The translations under genes were made by a program, and so were the position numbers. A DNA stretch of 6,507 nucleotides from Haloarculaceae archaeon (GTDB lineage: Archaea > Halobacteriota > Halobacteria > Halobacteriales > Haloarculaceae), in NCBI GenBank assembly GCA_018609945.1, contig JAHENO010000060.1, positions 1 to 6,507 on the forward strand, written 5' to 3'. Position 1 is the stretch's first letter. The number at the start of each line of letters is the position of its first letter. This document shows positions 4,801 to 6,507 of this stretch, piece by piece. The notes beneath the pieces were generated by a model that worked only from the letters and a program-made list of their open reading frames with translations, was not told where the DNA came from and made no database searches.

Positions 4801-5502
4801 GTATGAGCCATCCGAGAGTGTCGCTCGGATATTTCCCACCATGTCGCTGTCGTCCGTCCAGAACCCGTCGTACTGGTCGTCCTGTTCCTGTGCAACGAGT
4901 CCACAGGCCTGGGCTTCGTCGCTTCCGCTGTCGAAGGCGAGAGCCCAGTACATCCCGTGTGTGTCGTCGTACTCGTGGTAGGAGATGCCCGGCACGTCCG
5001 GGGGCGCCCAGTCGGCGATTCCGTATATGTGGATGTCCAGGTCGGTGGCGCGAGCGAGGTGTCGGTAGATTTCGGCCTGGGATTGGAACGTCGAGAGGGT
5101 CTGAAAGCTGACGTGGAGCGTCCCGGTTCCGACGCGGTAGGCACGGTCTTCGATCTCCCTGCTGACCGCGAGCAATTCGCCCCGATCCATCGCCGAAAAC
5201 ACCGTTTCGTCGAGCACATCGAAGAGCACGCGATAGCCCGGGGAGACGTCGTCTCGTTCTCCCGGGCGCACGATCGGTGGTTCGAGCAGTCCATCCAGTG
5301 CCGCCAGTCCGAGTGCGCCCGCGAACTCGCCCTCCTCTTCGATAACGAGAAACGGGTCCGGACCGTCCGGCGGGAGTGTCCGTTGGGTGACGCTGACGTC
5401 GTGGGCGGCAAACTGGGCTTCGACCTCTGTCGGCTGACTGCTCCGGTAGACTGTGAACTGTTTGTCCCGGTTCCCGACCTCGTCGAGCAGCGCGTCGAGC
5501 AT
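4798..5502 (-). CDS. Stand-alone DICT-type sensory domain protein
   Basis: The 234-residue acidic, soluble protein carries the DICT core at about residues 108-151 (GELLAVSREIEDRAYRVG then TGTLHVSFQ...SQAEIYRHLA). After it come a strand-rich segment LDIHIYGIADWAPPDV (155-170) and a C-terminal part with ACGLVAQEQ and YDGFWTDDSDMV (211-222), both familiar from haloarchaeal DICT proteins. DICT is a proposed sensory domain found with cyclic-di-GMP enzymes and two-component regulators; its ligand is not established to my knowledge. No kinase, cyclase or DNA-binding domain is fused here, so output must pass through a partner. The obvious candidate is the DUF7344-type regulator whose stop lies only 2 nt upstream in the same transcript. 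The C-terminus appears complete (ends TLSDGSY). Its last codons contain the third copy of the 15-base repeat, and its stop codon opens the nested inverted repeat. Confidence 0.83.
   Translation of the reverse strand: MLDALLDEVGNRDKQFTVYRSSQPTEVEAQFAAHDVSVTQRTLPPDGPDPFLVIEEEGEFAGALGLAALDGLLEPPIVRPGERDDVSPGYRVLFDVLDETVFSAMDRGELLAVSREIEDRAYRVGTGTLHVSFQTLSTFQSQAEIYRHLARATDLDIHIYGIADWAPPDVPGISYHEYDDTHGMYWALAFDSGSDEAQACGLVAQEQDDQYDGFWTDDSDMVGNIRATLSDGSY
4807..4821 (+). repeat. 15-base direct repeat, copy 3 (inside the DICT gene)
   Basis: GCCATCCGAGAGTGT matches copy 2 at 13 of 15 bases. On the minus strand it encodes Thr228-Leu-Ser-Asp-Gly in the DICT protein. Copies 1 and 2, beyond the stop codon, read Thr-Leu-Ser-Gly-Gly in a frame shifted by one. 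Confidence 0.4.
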
Positions 5503-5504
5503 TG

Positions 5505-5900
5505 TTACGAGCGGGCTTCGTCTTCGGATTCGACGCTCTGGCAGATCAGATCGACAACTGCGTCGTCCAACGGGAGAAGCTCCACCGTGTCGTCGTCGCT
5601 ATCGACGGCCACGAACCCGGCTTCGGCGAGGCGCGGCAGGTGGACGTGCCGTAGTTCGAGCATGATCTCCGTGCGCTCGTCCGGGGTCACCATCGTGCCC
5701 GTCTCCGTGGCGTCCCAGCCAGCCAGAACGGTAGCGATCTTGTCGATAGTAGCTACGTCTTCGACGAGAAGGAGATACAGCAACCGCCGTCGCCGCCGCG
5801 CGCTGAGTGCCCGGTACAGCTCGTCATCGGAGAGACGGGGTGCTGTCTGGGGTTTTGTCTCCCGGTTACGCTGGGGGAGATCCACACCGTCGTTACTCAT
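5505..5900 (-). CDS. DUF7344-type winged-helix transcriptional regulator
   Basis: From the ATG at 5900 the product has 131 residues. After a short disordered N-terminus, LSDDELYRALSARRRRRLLYLLL (23-45) forms the first helices, with a basic patch. ATIDKIATVLAGWD (50-63) is the next helix. ERTEIMLELRHVHLPRLAEAGFVAVDSDDDTVEL (75-108) gives the recognition helix and wing, including the LRHVHLPRLAEAGFV pattern typical of the haloarchaeal DUF7344 family. It is expected to bind DNA and regulate transcription; targets are unknown and may include its own promoter. An in-frame ATG at 5921 would add seven residues but lies only about 10 nt from the TATA box, inside the core promoter. The ATG at 5900 lies about 30 nt from it, so the shorter form is chosen. 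It is first in a two-gene operon with the DICT protein, 2 nt apart, suggesting a sensor-regulator pair. Confidence 0.84.
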   Translation of the reverse strand: MSNDGVDLPQRNRETKPQTAPRLSDDELYRALSARRRRRLLYLLLVEDVATIDKIATVLAGWDATETGTMVTPDERTEIMLELRHVHLPRLAEAGFVAVDSDDDTVELLPLDDAVVDLICQSVESEDEARS

Positions 5901-5926
5901 GGTGGGATAGTACTCTATCATTATAG

Positions 5927-5934
5927 ATTATAAA
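5927..5934 (-). promoter_or_regulatory. TATA box of the DUF7344-DICT operon
   Basis: On the minus strand TTTATAAT, within AAAGTTTATAATCTATAATG, is a near-ideal archaeal TATA box in the most AT-rich part of the window. It is centred about 30 nt before the ATG at 5900, which predicts a leader of only a few bases. A second, weaker A/T stretch (CTATAATG) follows immediately downstream. Confidence 0.65.
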
Positions 5935-5935
5935 C

Positions 5936-6152
5936 TTTATTGCTGGTTGATGGGATTCGGATTCCGCTTGCTGGCGTCCGCGGTCGATTGCACGACAGTC
6001 GGGCTCTCTCCCTGTCGGACGTGGCTTGCCTACTGGCGTTTCTCTGCGTCGGTGATGGGTTGCCCGGACCGTAGTGGCGGCGAGTACTGGAGGGAGTCAC
6101 CCGCTGCCTGCGAGACCGAAACACTCAGGCCCCGGCGTTCGAAGCCGAGGAT
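5936..6152. other. Apparent non-coding gap upstream of the methyltransferase
   Basis: No convincing gene is visible in these 217 bases. The open frames crossing them give Arg/Ser/Pro-rich peptides on the minus strand or run in the wrong frame into the methyltransferase. Two possible small stem-loops are present: CGACAG (5993-5998) with CTGTCG (6012-6017), and CGGC (6133-6136) with GCCG (6144-6147) around a GTTCGAA loop just before the methyltransferase ATG. No clear TATA box for the methyltransferase was seen; GAAACACTC near 6119-6127 has the right spacing but weak composition. Confidence 0.35.
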
Positions 6153-6507
6153 ATGGCAAACGGCGACACGAGACACAACGAGTGGGACCCCGAGGACTAC
6201 GACGGCGGCCACGGCTTCGTCTACGAGTACGGCGCCGGCGTCGTCGACCTGCTCGACCCCGAACCCGGCGAGCGGATACTCGACCTCGGCTGCGGGACGG
6301 GGCACCTCACCGCGGACATCGCCGACGCCCTTGGCGAGGCCGGAGCCGTCGTGGGGCTCGACCGCTCGGCCGAGATGGTCGCCGAGGCACGCGCCGAGTA
6401 CCCCGACCTGACCTTCGTCCAGGCCGACGCCCGCGAATTTTCCGCTCGCGAACCCTTCGACGCCGTCTTCTCGAACGCCGCGCTCCACTGGGTGACCGAC
6501 CAGGAGG
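6153..6507 (+). CDS. Class I SAM-dependent methyltransferase, 5' part (runs off the window)
   Basis: The first 118 residues are present. The Rossmann-type SAM site is clear: ILDLGCGTGHLTADIA (42-57) is motif I, VVGLDRSAEMVAEAR (66-80) carries the acidic Asp70 that would hold the SAM ribose, and FVQADAREF (88-96) holds the adenine-contacting acidic residue. FDAVFSNAALHWVTD (102-116) is the motif-IV region. The SNAALHWV sequence and the short N-terminal segment WDPEDYDGGHGFVYEYGAGVV resemble the trans-aconitate 2-methyltransferase-like group of small-molecule methyltransferases. That group is broadly annotated in haloarchaea, so the substrate cannot be assigned. The ATG at 6153 is the natural start, because the residues that follow resemble the family N-terminus. 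No Shine-Dalgarno sequence precedes it, and no upstream gene on this strand lies close enough to share a transcript. The C-terminal half is outside the window. Confidence 0.9.
   Translation, partial: MANGDTRHNEWDPEDYDGGHGFVYEYGAGVVDLLDPEPGERILDLGCGTGHLTADIADALGEAGAVVGLDRSAEMVAEARAEYPDLTFVQADAREFSAREPFDAVFSNAALHWVTDQE

Noticed and set aside
4647..4830. Possible CRISPR-like array
   Set aside because: There are only three imperfect 15-base copies, with unequal spacing (30 and 130 nt), one copy inside a gene, and no cas genes.
4320..5411. 363-codon minus-strand frame spanning the HalOD1 and DICT genes
   Set aside because: It is Ser/Arg/Thr-rich and out of frame with both real genes. Only its short TLSGG repeat segment is of interest, and that is reported as a repeat.
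5921..6124. 67-codon minus-strand frame upstream of the DUF7344-type gene
   Set aside because: Its product is Arg/Ser/Pro-rich without acidic bias, its stop lies within the promoter of the regulator operon, and it has no recognisable motif.
6131..6150. GTTCGAA with flanking CGGC/GCCG, resembling a tRNA T-arm or attachment-site remnant
   Set aside because: In the register of a true T-arm the 5-bp stem does not pair (C-C mismatch at the second pair). No acceptor, D or anticodon arms can be assembled upstream.

Overview
The window reads as haloarchaeal chromosome (class Halobacteria). The coding frames are GC-rich with G/C at most third positions. The proteins are acidic and rich in Asp, Glu, Ala and Val. 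Starts lie about 26-30 nt downstream of T/A-rich boxes, the pattern of leaderless archaeal transcription. Two of the small proteins, a HalOD1-type output domain and a DUF7344-type winged helix, belong to families typical of haloarchaea. Every assignment here rests on recognising motifs by eye; no database search was possible.

Left part (1-2800). A short in-frame tail ending at base 42 may be the end of an upstream gene. A two-CBS-domain protein (79-465, +) follows and converges on a three-gene run on the minus strand. In transcription order that run is a divergent NAD-kinase-fold protein (2776-2006), a four-helix membrane protein of unknown role (1981-1523) and a proline-racemase-superfamily enzyme (1523-492). 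The enzyme has Cys98 and Thr263 in the two catalytic positions, which predicts trans-3-hydroxy-L-proline dehydratase rather than a racemase. The last two genes overlap by one base (TGATG) and are probably translationally coupled.

Middle (2801-4260). A compact divergent promoter region separates the kinase-like gene from a cytosolic M28-family zinc peptidase with a PA-like insertion (2885-4186, +). All its metal ligands are intact, and a T6 tract that could terminate it lies 56 nt after its stop.

Right part (4261-6507). This is a small regulatory cluster that looks somewhat less GC-rich. A HalOD1-type protein (4311-4574, +) faces a two-gene minus-strand operon, in which a DUF7344-type winged-helix regulator (5900-5505) is followed after 2 nt by a stand-alone DICT-type sensory protein (5502-4798). 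The 223-bp convergent gap between them is the structurally richest part of the window. It holds two near-concentric perfect 10-bp inverted repeats spanning 69 nt and starting at the DICT stop codon. It also holds two copies of a 15-base sequence whose third copy lies inside the DICT 3' end. After an AT-rich promoter and about 220 bp of apparent non-coding sequence, a class I SAM-dependent methyltransferase begins at 6153 and runs off the window.

No convincing new multi-gene system is visible. The points most worth checking are the nested inverted repeat with its repeat family, the altered catalytic motifs of the NAD-kinase-like protein, and the coupled membrane protein and hydroxyproline dehydratase pair.
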